A DNA stretch of 64,000 bases from RYN-230 sp963793825 (GCA_963793825.1 CAWCBE010000012.1:1-64000), one strand, 5' to 3'; positions 53,485-62,252 are shown, counted from the first letter of the stretch. The notes: generated by a model not told the origin, from the sequence alone. Translations and numbers: made by a program.

Positions 53485-54909
53485 TCACCACAGGGCCGGA
53501 TGCCGGTCCCGCCACGGGCGGGCCGCCTCCAGCTGGGCGGACAGCGCGATGAGCGTGCCCTCCTCACCCATCCGCCCGGCCAGCATCACGCCGATGGGCA
53601 GGCCCTCGGCGTTCCAGTACAGCGGGACGCTCACGGCCGGCTGGCCGGACACGTTGAACAACGCCGTGTACGGGGTGAACTGCTTCTGCCGCTCGAAGTT
53701 CTCGGCCGGCGCCACTTCCTCGAAGTACCCCACCGGGACCGGCGGGCTGGCCAGGGTGGGGGTGAGGATGGCGTCGTAACCGTTCAGCACGGCCAGCGCG
53801 CCGCGCACCACGAGCTGCAGGTAGGCCTGGGCCAGCACCAGGTCCCCGGCGCGGACCTGCTGGCCGCGGCCGCGCAGGTACCGGGTCAGCGGCAGCAGCC
53901 GGTCCTCCCGGGCCGGGTCCACCGGGGCGAGCGTGGCCATGGCGTACCAGAGGGTCTCGAAGGCCGGCACCGCATCCGGACCGAACGGCATCTGGATGTC
54001 CTCGACGTCGTGGCCCAGGCTGTCCAGCAGCCGGCTGGCGTCCTCGTACGCGGTCACGCAGTCGGCGTGCACGGCCCCGTTCCCGACCGGGTGCTGCAGT
54101 GTCCGGCCGATCCGCAGCCGGCCTGGCGGGCGGGACGCGTACCCCAGGAATGTCTCGCCGCGGGGCAACGGCGGCTGGGTGTACATGTCGCCCGGCTGGT
54201 TCCCGGTCATCACGTCGAGCAGCAGCGCCGCGTCGGCGACCGACCGGGCGATCGGGCCGTCGGTACCCAGCCCGAACAGGTCCGGCATCAGCGGCGCGCC
54301 GGAGATGCGGCCGCGGGATGGCTTGAGGCCGAACAGCCCGCACACACTGGACGGGATCCGGATCGACCCGCCGCCGTCGCTGCCCTGGGCGGCGGGGGCC
54401 AGCCCGGCGGCGACCGCCGCGGCCGCGCCGCCGCTGGACCCGCCGGCCGACCGGCCCAGGTCCCACGGGGTGCGCGCGGGCGGCCCGACCGCCGTCTCGG
54501 TGTAGCAGGGCAGCCCGAACTCGGGCGTGGCCGTCTTCCCGGTCAGCACCGCCCCGGCCGCCCGGAGCGCGGCGGTGACGTGGTCGTCGGTGTCCGGCAC
54601 GTTGTCGGTGAACGCAGCCGAGCCGAGCGTCTGGCGCACCCCGGCCACCATGTTCAGGTCCTTGATCGGGATGGGCACTCCGGTCAGCGGGGGCAGCGCC
54701 TGCCGGTCCCCCGCGCGGGCCACCATCTTCTCGGCCGCGGCGGCCTGCTCGGCCGCCAGTTCCGCGGTGATCGTGAAGAACGCCCCGACGGCCGCGTTCA
54801 GCCGCTCGGTGCGTTCCAGGAAGTGCGCGGTCACCTGGACCGGGGACAGCTCGCCGCGGCGGATCGCGGCGGCTAGCTCGGTTACCGGGAGATCGTGAAT
54901 CTCAGTCAC
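53485..54909 (-). CDS. Amidase (signature family)
   Basis: A 474-residue Ser-Ser-Lys amidase. The catalytic Lys lies in PIPIKDLNMVAG, the cis-Ser in GRSAGGSSGGAAAAVAAG, and the nucleophile Ser in GSDGGGSIRIPSSVCGLFGL, all in the expected order. It hydrolyses C-N amide bonds; related enzymes act on aliphatic or aromatic amides and on 6-aminohexanoate oligomers. GTG 54909 gives MTEIHDLPVTELAAAI, the normal family start; the open frame further upstream is not coding. Probably cotranscribed with the downstream acylase-family gene (30-base gap). Confidence 0.85.
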   Translation of the reverse strand: MTEIHDLPVTELAAAIRRGELSPVQVTAHFLERTERLNAAVGAFFTITAELAAEQAAAAEKMVARAGDRQALPPLTGVPIPIKDLNMVAGVRQTLGSAAFTDNVPDTDDHVTAALRAAGAVLTGKTATPEFGLPCYTETAVGPPARTPWDLGRSAGGSSGGAAAAVAAGLAPAAQGSDGGGSIRIPSSVCGLFGLKPSRGRISGAPLMPDLFGLGTDGPIARSVADAALLLDVMTGNQPGDMYTQPPLPRGETFLGYASRPPGRLRIGRTLQHPVGNGAVHADCVTAYEDASRLLDSLGHDVEDIQMPFGPDAVPAFETLWYAMATLAPVDPAREDRLLPLTRYLRGRGQQVRAGDLVLAQAYLQLVVRGALAVLNGYDAILTPTLASPPVPVGYFEEVAPAENFERQKQFTPYTALFNVSGQPAVSVPLYWNAEGLPIGVMLAGRMGEEGTLIALSAQLEAARPWRDRHPALW

Positions 54910-55056
54910 GTTTCCGCACCGTAGCCGGGTTAGCGGCGGTGGTCCAGAAAGGGCCGATGTTCGCGCGTCCCGCCAGGGCCGCGGAGTGACCCGGTGCCTA
55001 CTGAACGTTACGAGTCGCTCGCGGAAAGCGATAAGCAGATCCGTTACCCTCGGACC

Positions 55057-55857
55057 GTGGATCCGACCACCGGGCCGGCCAGCGGCCCGGGGAGCGCGGC
55101 GCAGGTGCCGGCCGCGGGCGCCGGCCGCGCCGTGGAGGCGGGGCCGGGTGCCCGCGCCGCGCTGCGCCGGCTCGCAGCCGACCCGCGGATGCCGGCCTGG
55201 GTGCGCCGGGCCGTCCTGGCCATCACGGCCGGCGTCGCGCTGGGCATCCTGCTGGACTGGCGGGCCGGCCTGACCGCGACCGCGGCCGTGGCCATCGTCG
55301 ATACGGTGCACCGGTCCCGGACCACCGCGGTCATCCCGGCCGCGGTCCGGGTCACCTCCGCCCAGCGGCGCACCCGGCGCCGGCTCCGGCGGCTGCGCCG
55401 GGCCGGCTACCGCACCCTGCAGGCGCGGTCCCTGCCCGGTACCAGCTGCGTCATCGACCACCTGGTCGTCGGCCCGCCGGGCGTGTTCGCGGTGGACTCC
55501 GAGCGGTGGGACCGGCGGCTGCCACTGCGGACAACCCAGGGCGGCCACCTCTATCACGGCCCGTACAGCCAGACGAGCCGGCTCAAGCACGCGCACGTCG
55601 AGGCGGCCCAGGCGGCCCGGCTGATCGGCGCGGAACTCGGGCGCGAGCTGCGGGTCCGCCCGGCCATGGTGATCTACGGGCCCACCGTGCCGTGGACAGT
55701 GGCCCGGATCAGCGGCGTGGATGTGTTCAGCGGCCGCCGGCTGCGCCGGTACCTGCGGGCCCAGGCCCGGGCCAGCCGGGCGCACCGGCTGAGCGACGCG
55801 GACATCGCGCGGATCTGTGCGGCGGCGGCGCTGGCGCTGCCCGAGGCCGGCCGCTGA
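55057..55857 (+). CDS. NERD-domain membrane protein
   Basis: A 266-residue protein with one or two N-terminal membrane helices (RRAVLAITAGVALGILLDW and LTATAAVAIVDTVHRS) and a basic segment (RRTRRRLRRLRRAG), then a nuclease-related (NERD) domain: GTSCVIDHLVVGPPGVFAVDSE, where the Asp and Glu are present. The usual catalytic Lys (DxK form) reads DSERW, so nuclease activity is uncertain; many actinobacterial members have the same form. GTG 55057 is chosen because the upstream sequence is AT-richer and non-coding. Monocistronic, divergent from the amidase. Confidence 0.7.
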   Translation: MDPTTGPASGPGSAAQVPAAGAGRAVEAGPGARAALRRLAADPRMPAWVRRAVLAITAGVALGILLDWRAGLTATAAVAIVDTVHRSRTTAVIPAAVRVTSAQRRTRRRLRRLRRAGYRTLQARSLPGTSCVIDHLVVGPPGVFAVDSERWDRRLPLRTTQGGHLYHGPYSQTSRLKHAHVEAAQAARLIGAELGRELRVRPAMVIYGPTVPWTVARISGVDVFSGRRLRRYLRAQARASRAHRLSDADIARICAAAALALPEAGR

Positions 55858-55935
55858 GGCCACGGCCAACCGGCGCCCGGCGCCCGTGCCCACCGGTAGG
55901 CTAAAGGGTCTTGAATGCCTCGAGGGGAGCAGGTC

Positions 55936-57810
55936 ATGCCACCGCTTCGGTCCCGCACGGTCACCCACGGCAGGAACATGGTCGGGGCACGCGCGCTGAT
56001 GCGCGCGAGCGGGGTAGCGGGCGAGGACATCGGCAAGCCGATCGTGGCCGTGGCCAACAGCTTCACCGAGTTCGTCCCGGGCCACGTGCACCTGCGCGAG
56101 GTCGGCCAGGTGGTCTCTGACGCGGTGCAGGCAGCCGGCGCGGTCCCGCGCGAGTTCAACACGATCGCGGTGGACGACGGGATCGCCATGGGCCATGGCG
56201 GGATGCTCTACTCGCTGCCCAGCCGGGAGCTCATCGCCGATTCGGTCGAGTACATGGTCAACGCGCACTGCGCGGATGCCCTGGTCTGCATCTCCAACTG
56301 CGACAAGATCACGCCCGGCATGCTGATGGCCGCGCTGCGGCTGAACATCCCGGCCGTGTTCGTGTCCGGCGGCCCGATGGAGGCCGGGCGGGCCCGGCCG
56401 GGCGAGGTGACCGCCTCCGGTGACCCGCGCAAGCTGGACCTGATCAACCCCATGGTCGCCGCGGCCGACCCGAGCGTGACCGACGAGCAGCTGGCCGAGA
56501 TGGAAGAGGCCGCCTGCCCGACCTGCGGCTCCTGCTCGGGCATGTTCACCGCGAACTCGATGAACTGCCTGACCGAGGCGATCGGCCTGGCCCTGCCGGG
56601 CAACGGCACCACGCTGGCCACGCATGCCGCCCGGCGCGCGCTGTTCGAGCGGGCCGGCGCCCTGGTGGTCGGCCTGGCTAACCGGTATTACACCGAGGAC
56701 GACGAGTCCGTTCTGCCGCGGTCGATCGCCACCCGGGACGCGTTCGAGAACGCGATGGCGCTGGACGTGGCCATGGGCGGGTCGACCAACACGATCCTGC
56801 ACCTGCTGGCCGCGGCGCACGAGGCACGGGTCGGCTTCGGGCTCAAGGAGATCGACGAGCTGTCCCGCCGGGTGCCGTGCCTGTGCAAGGTCGCGCCGAG
56901 CAGCGAGCGCTACCACGTCGAGGACGTGCACCGGGCGGGCGGGATCCCGGCCATCCTGGGTGAGCTGAACCGGGCCGGCCTGCTGAACCCCGGCGTCCAC
57001 ACGGTGCACAGCTCCTCGCTCGGAGAGTTCCTCGACCCGTGGGACCTGCGCTCGCCGTCGGTCACCGCCGAGGCGGCCGAGCTGTTCCACGCGGCGCCCG
57101 GCGGCGTCCGCACGATCAAGCCGTTCTCCCAGGAGGCGCGCTGGACCAGCCTGGATTCCGACCGCGAGAACGGCTGCATCCGGGACCTGGCGCACGCCTA
57201 CACCCGGGACGGCGGCCTGGCCGTGCTCTACGGCAACCTGGCCCCCGAGGGCGCGATCGTGAAGACGGCCGGCGTCCCCGAGGAGCTATGGCGCTTCTCC
57301 GGCCCGGCGAAGGTGTTCGAGAGCCAGGAGGCGGCCGTCGAGGGCATCCTGGGCGGCAAGGTCGAGGCCGGCGACGTGGTGCTCATCCGGTATGAGGGCC
57401 CCAGCGGCGGCCCCGGCATGCAGGAGATGCTGTACCCGACCAGCTTCCTCAAGGGGAAGGGCCTGGGCCGGGCCTGCGCCCTGGTCACCGACGGGCGGTT
57501 CTCGGGCGGCACCTCCGGGCTGTCCATCTGCCACGCCGCGCCGGAGGCCGCGGCGGGCGGCGTGATCGCGCTGGCCGAGGACGGCGATGCCGTGCAGATC
57601 GACATCCCGGCCCGGTCGCTGGAACTGGCCGTCCCCGAGGCAGAACTGGCGGTGCGCCGGGAGCGGCTTCTCGGTGCGCTGGGCGGCTACCGGCCCGCGA
57701 ACCGGGACCGGGCGGTGAGCGAGGCCCTGCGGGTCTACGCGGCGCTGGCCACCTCGGCGTCCACCGGCGCGGTGCGCGATATCGGCCGGCTCGGCGGGGC
57801 TGCTCAGTGA
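55936..57810 (+). CDS. ilvD: Dihydroxy-acid dehydratase
   Basis: A 624-residue Fe-S dehydratase of branched-chain amino acid synthesis, converting 2,3-dihydroxy-isovalerate and -methylvalerate to the 2-oxo acids. Cluster Cys residues lie in SNCDKITPGMLMA and CPTCGSCSGMFTANSMNCL. TDGRFSGGTSGLSICHAAPEAA is the C-terminal active site region with the catalytic Ser. ATG 55936 is preferred over 55915 because GGGGAG lies 6 bases upstream. The stop is 22 bases before the menA start, so the two may be cotranscribed. Confidence 0.95.
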   Translation: MPPLRSRTVTHGRNMVGARALMRASGVAGEDIGKPIVAVANSFTEFVPGHVHLREVGQVVSDAVQAAGAVPREFNTIAVDDGIAMGHGGMLYSLPSRELIADSVEYMVNAHCADALVCISNCDKITPGMLMAALRLNIPAVFVSGGPMEAGRARPGEVTASGDPRKLDLINPMVAAADPSVTDEQLAEMEEAACPTCGSCSGMFTANSMNCLTEAIGLALPGNGTTLATHAARRALFERAGALVVGLANRYYTEDDESVLPRSIATRDAFENAMALDVAMGGSTNTILHLLAAAHEARVGFGLKEIDELSRRVPCLCKVAPSSERYHVEDVHRAGGIPAILGELNRAGLLNPGVHTVHSSSLGEFLDPWDLRSPSVTAEAAELFHAAPGGVRTIKPFSQEARWTSLDSDRENGCIRDLAHAYTRDGGLAVLYGNLAPEGAIVKTAGVPEELWRFSGPAKVFESQEAAVEGILGGKVEAGDVVLIRYEGPSGGPGMQEMLYPTSFLKGKGLGRACALVTDGRFSGGTSGLSICHAAPEAAAGGVIALAEDGDAVQIDIPARSLELAVPEAELAVRRERLLGALGGYRPANRDRAVSEALRVYAALATSASTGAVRDIGRLGGAAQ

Positions 57811-57832
57811 CCGAAGCGCCGGCCGGTCCCTA

Positions 57833-58705
57833 GTGGCCGCCGCACGGGAGTGGGTCGGCGGCGCGCGGCCCCGCACGCTGCCGGCCGCCGTGGTCCCGGT
57901 CGTGGTGGGCTCCGGTGTCGCCTTCGGCTACGGGCATTTCTCCCTCTGGCGGGGGGTGCTGGCCCTGATCGTGGCGCTGGCCCTGCAGGTCGGGGTCAAC
58001 TACGCCAACGACTACAGTGACGGGATCCGCGGCACCGACGAGGCCCGGGTCGGCCCGGTCCGCCTGGTCGCGAGCGGGATCGCGGCCCCGCGGCAGGTGC
58101 GGAGGGCGGCGTTCGCCTGCTTCGCGGTGGCCTGCGTGGCCGGCTTCGTGCTGGCCGCCGTCACCTCCTGGTGGCTTCTCCTGCTGGGGGCCGCGGCCGT
58201 GGCGGCGGCCTGGACCTACACGGGCGGACGGCACCCGTACGGCTACCACGGGTTCGGCGAGATCGCGGTGTTCGCGTTCTTCGGGCTGGCCGCGGTGGCC
58301 GGCACCGCCTACGTGGAAGAAGGCTCGCTGCCCTGGCTGGCGGTGGCCGCGGCGGTGCCGGTGGGCCTGCTGGCCTGTGCCCTGCTGGTGATCAACAACC
58401 TGCGTGACATCCCGTCGGACACCGTGTCCGGCAAGCGGACGCTCGCGGTCATGCTGGGGGACCCGCGGACCCGGGGGCTGTACGCCGCGTGCATGTTCAT
58501 CCCGTTCGCGGTGGCGGTGGCCCTCGCCCCGGCCCGGCCACTGGCCCTGCTCACCCTGGCCGCGCTGCCGCTGGCGGTGCTGCCGGTCCGGGCGGTACGC
58601 CGTGGCGCGGCCGGGCCGGCCCTGATCGGCGCGCTGGGCATGACCGGCCGCCTGCAACTCGCGTTCGGCGCCCTGCTGACGATCGGGCTGGCCGTCAGGT
58701 TCTGA
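57833..58705 (+). CDS. menA: 1,4-dihydroxy-2-naphthoate polyprenyltransferase
   Basis: A 290-residue UbiA-family integral membrane enzyme attaching the isoprenoid chain in menaquinone synthesis. The first Asp-rich motif is NYANDYSDGIRGTDEA and the second is INNLRDIPSDTVSGKRTLAV; about eight membrane helices surround them. It starts with GTG (57833) 22 bases after ilvD. No other men genes are in the window. Its product is the main electron carrier of this type of actinobacterium. Confidence 0.9.
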   Translation: MAAAREWVGGARPRTLPAAVVPVVVGSGVAFGYGHFSLWRGVLALIVALALQVGVNYANDYSDGIRGTDEARVGPVRLVASGIAAPRQVRRAAFACFAVACVAGFVLAAVTSWWLLLLGAAAVAAAWTYTGGRHPYGYHGFGEIAVFAFFGLAAVAGTAYVEEGSLPWLAVAAAVPVGLLACALLVINNLRDIPSDTVSGKRTLAVMLGDPRTRGLYAACMFIPFAVAVALAPARPLALLTLAALPLAVLPVRAVRRGAAGPALIGALGMTGRLQLAFGALLTIGLAVRF

Positions 58706-58810
58706 CCCGGCGCGCTGGCCGCCCCGGCCAGCGCCCGCCCGGGCCGTCCCAGGGTCCCCGCTCGCGACCTCAGTGCTCATCGCGGGTGCCGGGGCGGCCC
58801 CAGCCAGCCG

Positions 58811-58848
58811 CTAGGCCGAAGTTCCCCCCGGGGGGAACTTCGGGCTAG
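58811..58848. terminator. 38-bp near-perfect palindrome at marR 3' end
   Basis: A palindrome with one mismatched pair; the inner 28 bp (58816-58843, centre CCCCCCGGGGGG) are perfect. It overlaps the marR stop codon and lies 106 bases after the menA stop, between convergent genes. A bidirectional terminator is the simplest reading. Confidence 0.6.
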
Positions 58849-59375
58849 GGCGCCGCCTCGGCCAGGCCCGCCCACGGCGGCCCGCCACTGGCCCCGGGCG
58901 CCACGTTGCCGGACAGCCGTCCGAGCAGCGCGCCCAGGGTGTCCAGGTCCGCCTCGGTCAGGCCGTCCCGCAGCCCGTGATCGAACCTGGTGGCGGCGTC
59001 CCGCAGCCGCCGGAAGGCGGCTTCGCCGGCCTCGGTCAGCTGCACCACCTGGATCCGCCGGTTGGCCGGGTCCCGGCTGCGCGTGATCAGCCCGTGCGCG
59101 TCCATCGCATTCAGGTGGTGGGTCAGCGTGGCGTCCCGGACGCCGACCGCCTCGGCCAGCTCCCGCTGGTTCGCCAGCCGCCTGGTCTTCAGGTTCAGCA
59201 GGATCAGCCAGACCGGGATGGTGCCGCCCGCCTCCGCCAGTGCCTCGTCGAAGGCCCGGCTGACCAGCCGGGCCGCCTGGCTGAGCTGCAGGCCGATGGG
59301 CAGGCGGCCCGGCGGCCCGGCGTCGCCCGCTCGCGGCGGCCTGGCCCGTCCTGTTCCCTCGCTGGCTGCTGGCAT
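58845..59375 (-). CDS. MarR-family transcriptional regulator
   Basis: A 176-residue winged-helix protein: RLPIGLQLSQAARLVSRAFDEAL, then NQRELAEAVGVRDATLTHHLNAM (recognition helix) and RSRDPANRRIQVVQLTEAGEAAF (the wing, DxxxRR). It ends GLAEAAP. Length is normal including a variable N-terminal extension. It is divergent from a decayed MFS efflux gene, with two identical-type palindromes (TCTAAnnnTTAGA) in the shared gap; MarR proteins commonly repress themselves and such an efflux gene. The ligand is unknown. Confidence 0.8.
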   Translation of the reverse strand: MPAASEGTGRARPPRAGDAGPPGRLPIGLQLSQAARLVSRAFDEALAEAGGTIPVWLILLNLKTRRLANQRELAEAVGVRDATLTHHLNAMDAHGLITRSRDPANRRIQVVQLTEAGEAAFRRLRDAATRFDHGLRDGLTEADLDTLGALLGRLSGNVAPGASGGPPWAGLAEAAP

Positions 59376-59402
59376 GAGCTCATGCTACCGGATCGCTCGA
59401 CA

Positions 59403-59430
59403 TCTAAGCATTAGATATCTAACACTTAGA
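59403..59430. promoter_or_regulatory. Two tandem MarR-type operators TCTAAnnnTTAGA
   Basis: Palindromes at 59403-59415 (TCTAA-GCA-TTAGA) and 59418-59430 (TCTAA-CAC-TTAGA), 15 bp centre to centre, lie in a 60-base AT-rich gap between the marR start (59375) and the MFS remnant. Their identical arms and placement make them strong candidates for MarR binding. Confidence 0.6.
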
Positions 59431-59446
59431 CACCTAATTTTTTGCC

Positions 59447-59730
59447 ATGAGCACCGCATCCATCACCTTCCGGAATGCATCCCCGCGCCTGGCCCCGCCG
59501 GGAGCGGAGCCAGGCCAGCCCGGGCCGCGGGGCCCGCGGCCCGCGGCTGGCCCTCGGCGCCATCTCGCCGGCCCAGATGATGGCCGCCTCGATGCCACCG
59601 TGGCCAGCATCGCGCTGCCGTCCGGGCAGCAGGCGCCGCACCCGAGCCGTGCAGCTAGAACTGACTACCGCGGGCGTCGGCTGGTGCCACGCACTTCCCC
59701 CGCCGAAGAACGACGAAGCCCTCCGGCCCG
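59447..59730 (+). pseudogene. MFS multidrug transporter N-terminal remnant
   Basis: A start codon near 59447 leads into a low-complexity segment. Then two overlapping frames give RLALGAISPAQMM and LDATVASIALPSGQQAPH. Together these are the first membrane helix and the 'LDATVVNIALP' motif of DHA2-type (EmrB/QacA) 14-helix efflux proteins. After about 60 residues nothing recognisable follows. At least one frameshift and a large deletion are required. It lies divergently from marR, in the place of its usual target. Confidence 0.55.
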
Positions 59731-59843
59731 CCATCCCTAGGGACACCCCTACTCTGTACCACTCGCCAGTCACTAGCGCAAGCCTTACTTCACCGGCACA
59801 AAACGAAATTGTGTTCGATATGGGGGCTTGGTAGAGTACGACC

Positions 59844-60188
59844 ATGAGTAAGCAGGCTGCTCCCCGGATGACACTCCCCACGCAGCTAGTTCTGCGGGAG
59901 CTGCTGGCCGAGCCCACGCAGGAGATGTACGGGTTGCAAATCTGCACCCAAGCCGGATTGCCCAGCGGCACGATCCACCCGATCCTGGCGCGGCTGGAGA
60001 ACCTGGGCTGGCTGGAATCCCACTGGGAAGACAGCGCCAGCGCACACCAGGAAGGCAGACCCCGCCGCCGCTATTACCACCTCACAGCGGATGGCGCCGA
60101 AGGGGCCCGCGTCGCGCTAGCCCGGGCCACCACGCCCGTCACCACCATCCCCGGACTCCGGACCAGGCCCGCGGGCGGCCCGGCATGA
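59844..60188 (+). CDS. PadR-family transcriptional regulator
   Basis: A 114-residue PadR winged-helix: LPTQLVLRELLAEPTQEMYGLQIC, then LPSGTIHPILARLENLGWLES (recognition helix) and GRPRRRYYHLTADGAEGARV (the wing). The C-terminus is shorter than in the two-domain PadR type. ATG 59844 is clear. It overlaps the next gene by four bases (60185-60188), and the three genes from 59844 to 61131 form one overlapping operon. Confidence 0.8.
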   Translation: MSKQAAPRMTLPTQLVLRELLAEPTQEMYGLQICTQAGLPSGTIHPILARLENLGWLESHWEDSASAHQEGRPRRRYYHLTADGAEGARVALARATTPVTTIPGLRTRPAGGPA

Positions 60189-60856
60189 ACGCGCACCGGC
60201 GGCACCTTGGAAAGCAATTTGCCCGTACCCTCAAAGTCGCCCGCACGCTCGAGGACGCCCTCGCCCGCCTCCACACTGCCACTCTCGCCCGCGACGACGA
60301 CATCGGCCGCACCCAGCCCTTCGGCCACGCCCACAACCACACTCTCGACCTCCAAATTCGAATAATCAGCACCGCCCGTCACCTTTGCCTCGACGAGATC
60401 GACCGCGCCCGCCTCTGCGATCAAGCCTGCGAGCACGCCAGCGAACTTGCCGCCGAAGTCGGCCGCGCCGCTGCCCTCGGCCGCGCCGCCGGACTCGGCA
60501 GCCTCCACGACCACGACCTCGACCTCATCCGCCAGCTCCGCCGCGACCTTAAAACCAATCTCGATCTCGCCCGCGCCCTCATATACCAAGGTGTGTGCGG
60601 CGCTGAATCCCGAGGACGGACACCAGCCCGCCGGATAACCCCATCGGCAGGACGGCTCGTGGTAGCGGCGGCCAGGCTGCTGCCCGCCATGGAACGCGCT
60701 CGTTACAGCGAGGAATACCTCTGTGAGCTATGGGACATCGCCAGCGCAGGGGCAGGGCGTCGCCAGCAGTTGCGGTACGCCATCCACCAGCTCCTCCGAA
60801 TAGCGTCCCTACGCGCCACGTCGCTCACTCCCCGTAGAAGAAAAGCATCACCATGA
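60185..60856 (+). CDS. Hypothetical protein with charged helical repeats, PadR operon
   Basis: A 223-residue protein. The N-terminal ~140 residues are Arg/Asp/Leu/Ala-rich helical sequence with a loose repeat (ARTLEDALARL; LDLQIRIISTARHLCL; DLDLIRQLRRDLKTNLDLAR). The C-terminal part, ARLLPAMERARYSEEYLCEL then AGAGRRQQLRYAIHQLLRIA, resembles a domain found in actinobacterial proteins encoded after PadR regulators. No enzymatic motif is seen. Its translation is probably coupled to padR. The function is unknown. Confidence 0.6.
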   Translation: MNAHRRHLGKQFARTLKVARTLEDALARLHTATLARDDDIGRTQPFGHAHNHTLDLQIRIISTARHLCLDEIDRARLCDQACEHASELAAEVGRAAALGRAAGLGSLHDHDLDLIRQLRRDLKTNLDLARALIYQGVCGAESRGRTPARRITPSAGRLVVAAARLLPAMERARYSEEYLCELWDIASAGAGRRQQLRYAIHQLLRIASLRATSLTPRRRKASP

Positions 60857-61131
60857 GGCGGGTAACCAGGGTCATACTGCGAGCCACGGGAGCGCTGACA
60901 ACCATCCCGCTGGCCCTGGCCGGGCTCAGCGCCCGTGGCCTGGCCGGGATCGTCCTGATTGTGCTCATCGTGGTGGCCGCCCTATGTTGGACCATCACCG
61001 ATGCCCGTCGATCCCATCGGCTCGCCATGCTCATCAGAGCTGTTCGCGGCAACCCATCGGCAGCCCTACCCCAGCCAGGCATCCTCGGCCCATCCGAAGC
61101 CGACAGACAACCCCAAGACCCCGCGCCATGA
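60853..61131 (+). CDS. Small membrane protein, PadR operon
   Basis: A 92-residue protein with two hydrophobic helices (ILRATGALTTIPLALAGLSA and LAGIVLIVLIVVAALCWTIT) and a polar C-terminal tail. It overlaps the preceding gene by four bases. No family recognised. It may be a target of PadR, as such regulators often control small membrane proteins. Confidence 0.6.
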   Translation: MRRVTRVILRATGALTTIPLALAGLSARGLAGIVLIVLIVVAALCWTITDARRSHRLAMLIRAVRGNPSAALPQPGILGPSEADRQPQDPAP

Positions 61132-61176
61132 GCGCCCACAAGCGATTCGATCCCGCGCCCTATGGTGGACCGAACC

Positions 61177-62250
61177 TTAACTATTAGGGGTTTTCACCAC
61201 GCCGTTGGGGGTTGGCGCCGCGGGCAGCGGCGTTTCGCCCGGCGAGTCAGCCTCGGCACCGGGCGCGAGCGGCTCAGCCGCCGGCGGCCCGCCCGGCAGC
61301 GACCCGGCCGGCAGCGGCCCGCCCGGCAGCGACCCGGCCGGCACCGGAGGCCCGGCCACCGGGGACTCGGCGCCCTCCCCGCCGCCGCTGAACGCGCCGC
61401 TGAGCGTCTTCAGCGCGGTGGTCACCTCGCTGGGGATGACCCAGAACGTGTTCCCCTGGGCCTGCGCCAGCTGCGGCAGCGTCTGCAGGTACTGGTAAGC
61501 CAGCACCTTCGGGTCGGCGTCACCATCGTGGACGGCCTGGAACACGGCGCCGATCGCCTGGGCCTGGCCCTCGGCCCGCAGGATCTGGCCCTGCCGGTCA
61601 CCCTCGGCGCGGAGGATCTGGCTCTGCTTCTCGCCTTCCGCGGTGAGGATCTTCGACTGCCGGAGGCCCTCGGCGGTGAGGATGGCGGCACGCTTCTCCC
61701 GCTCCGCCCGCATCTGCTTCTCCATCGCGTCGATGACGCTCTTCGGCGGGTCGATGGCCTTGATCTCGACCCGGGTGACCCGGAGCCCCCATTTGCCCGA
61801 CGCGTCATCGAGCACGCTGCGCAGCATCGTGTTGATCTTGTCGCGCGAGGTCAGGGTCTCCTCGAGGTCCATGTTCCCGATGACGCTGCGCAGCATCGTC
61901 GCGGTGATCTGCTCGATGGCCTGGATGTAGTTGACGATCTCGTAGTCGGCCGCCCGCGGGTCGGTGACCTGGAAGAACAGCACCGTGTCGATGCTGACCA
62001 CCAGGTTGTCCTCGGTGATCACCGGCTGCCCCCGGAACGCCACCACCTGCTCGCGCAGGTCGATGAGCGGCTTGACCCGGTCCACGATGGGCACGATGAA
62101 GTTCATCCCCGGTTCCAGCGTCTTGCGGTACCGGCCGAACCGCTCGACGTTGCGGGCCCGTGCCTGCGGCACGATCCGGACGGTCCTGCTGACCACGATG
62201 AACACGAGGATGACCGCGATGGCGGCGGCGATGAGCCCGGCCAGTTCCAT
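61177..62250 (-). CDS. Stomatin-like SPFH protein (HflK/QmcA type)
   Basis: A 357-residue protein. An N-terminal helix (AGLIAAAIAVILVFIVVSRT) is followed by the SPFH domain (VERFGRYRKTLEPGMNFIVP; DRVKPLIDLREQVVAF; VSIDTVLFFQVTDPRAADYE; RDKINTMLRSVLDDASGKWG; RVEIKAIDPPKSV), then a coiled coil with RAEREKRAAILTAEG, typical of stomatin/QmcA. A Pro/Gly/Ala-rich tail with two GGPLPAGSLP repeats is added. It starts 2 bases after the NfeD gene on the same strand, a classic stomatin-NfeD operon. It scaffolds membrane microdomains or a protease. Confidence 0.9.
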   Translation of the reverse strand: MELAGLIAAAIAVILVFIVVSRTVRIVPQARARNVERFGRYRKTLEPGMNFIVPIVDRVKPLIDLREQVVAFRGQPVITEDNLVVSIDTVLFFQVTDPRAADYEIVNYIQAIEQITATMLRSVIGNMDLEETLTSRDKINTMLRSVLDDASGKWGLRVTRVEIKAIDPPKSVIDAMEKQMRAEREKRAAILTAEGLRQSKILTAEGEKQSQILRAEGDRQGQILRAEGQAQAIGAVFQAVHDGDADPKVLAYQYLQTLPQLAQAQGNTFWVIPSEVTTALKTLSGAFSGGGEGAESPVAGPPVPAGSLPGGPLPAGSLPGGPPAAEPLAPGAEADSPGETPLPAAPTPNGVVKTPNS

Positions 62251-62252
62251 GG

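Noticed and set aside
51151..54876. 1241-codon plus-strand frame opposite the acylase and amidase genes
   Set aside because: Low-complexity composition and exact overlap with two well-supported genes on the other strand.
53485..57195. Very long minus-strand frame extending the amidase upstream by 760 codons
   Set aside because: The upstream part lies antisense to the NERD and ilvD genes, is Arg/Ala/Gly/Pro-rich and lacks any domain; high GC keeps antisense frames open.
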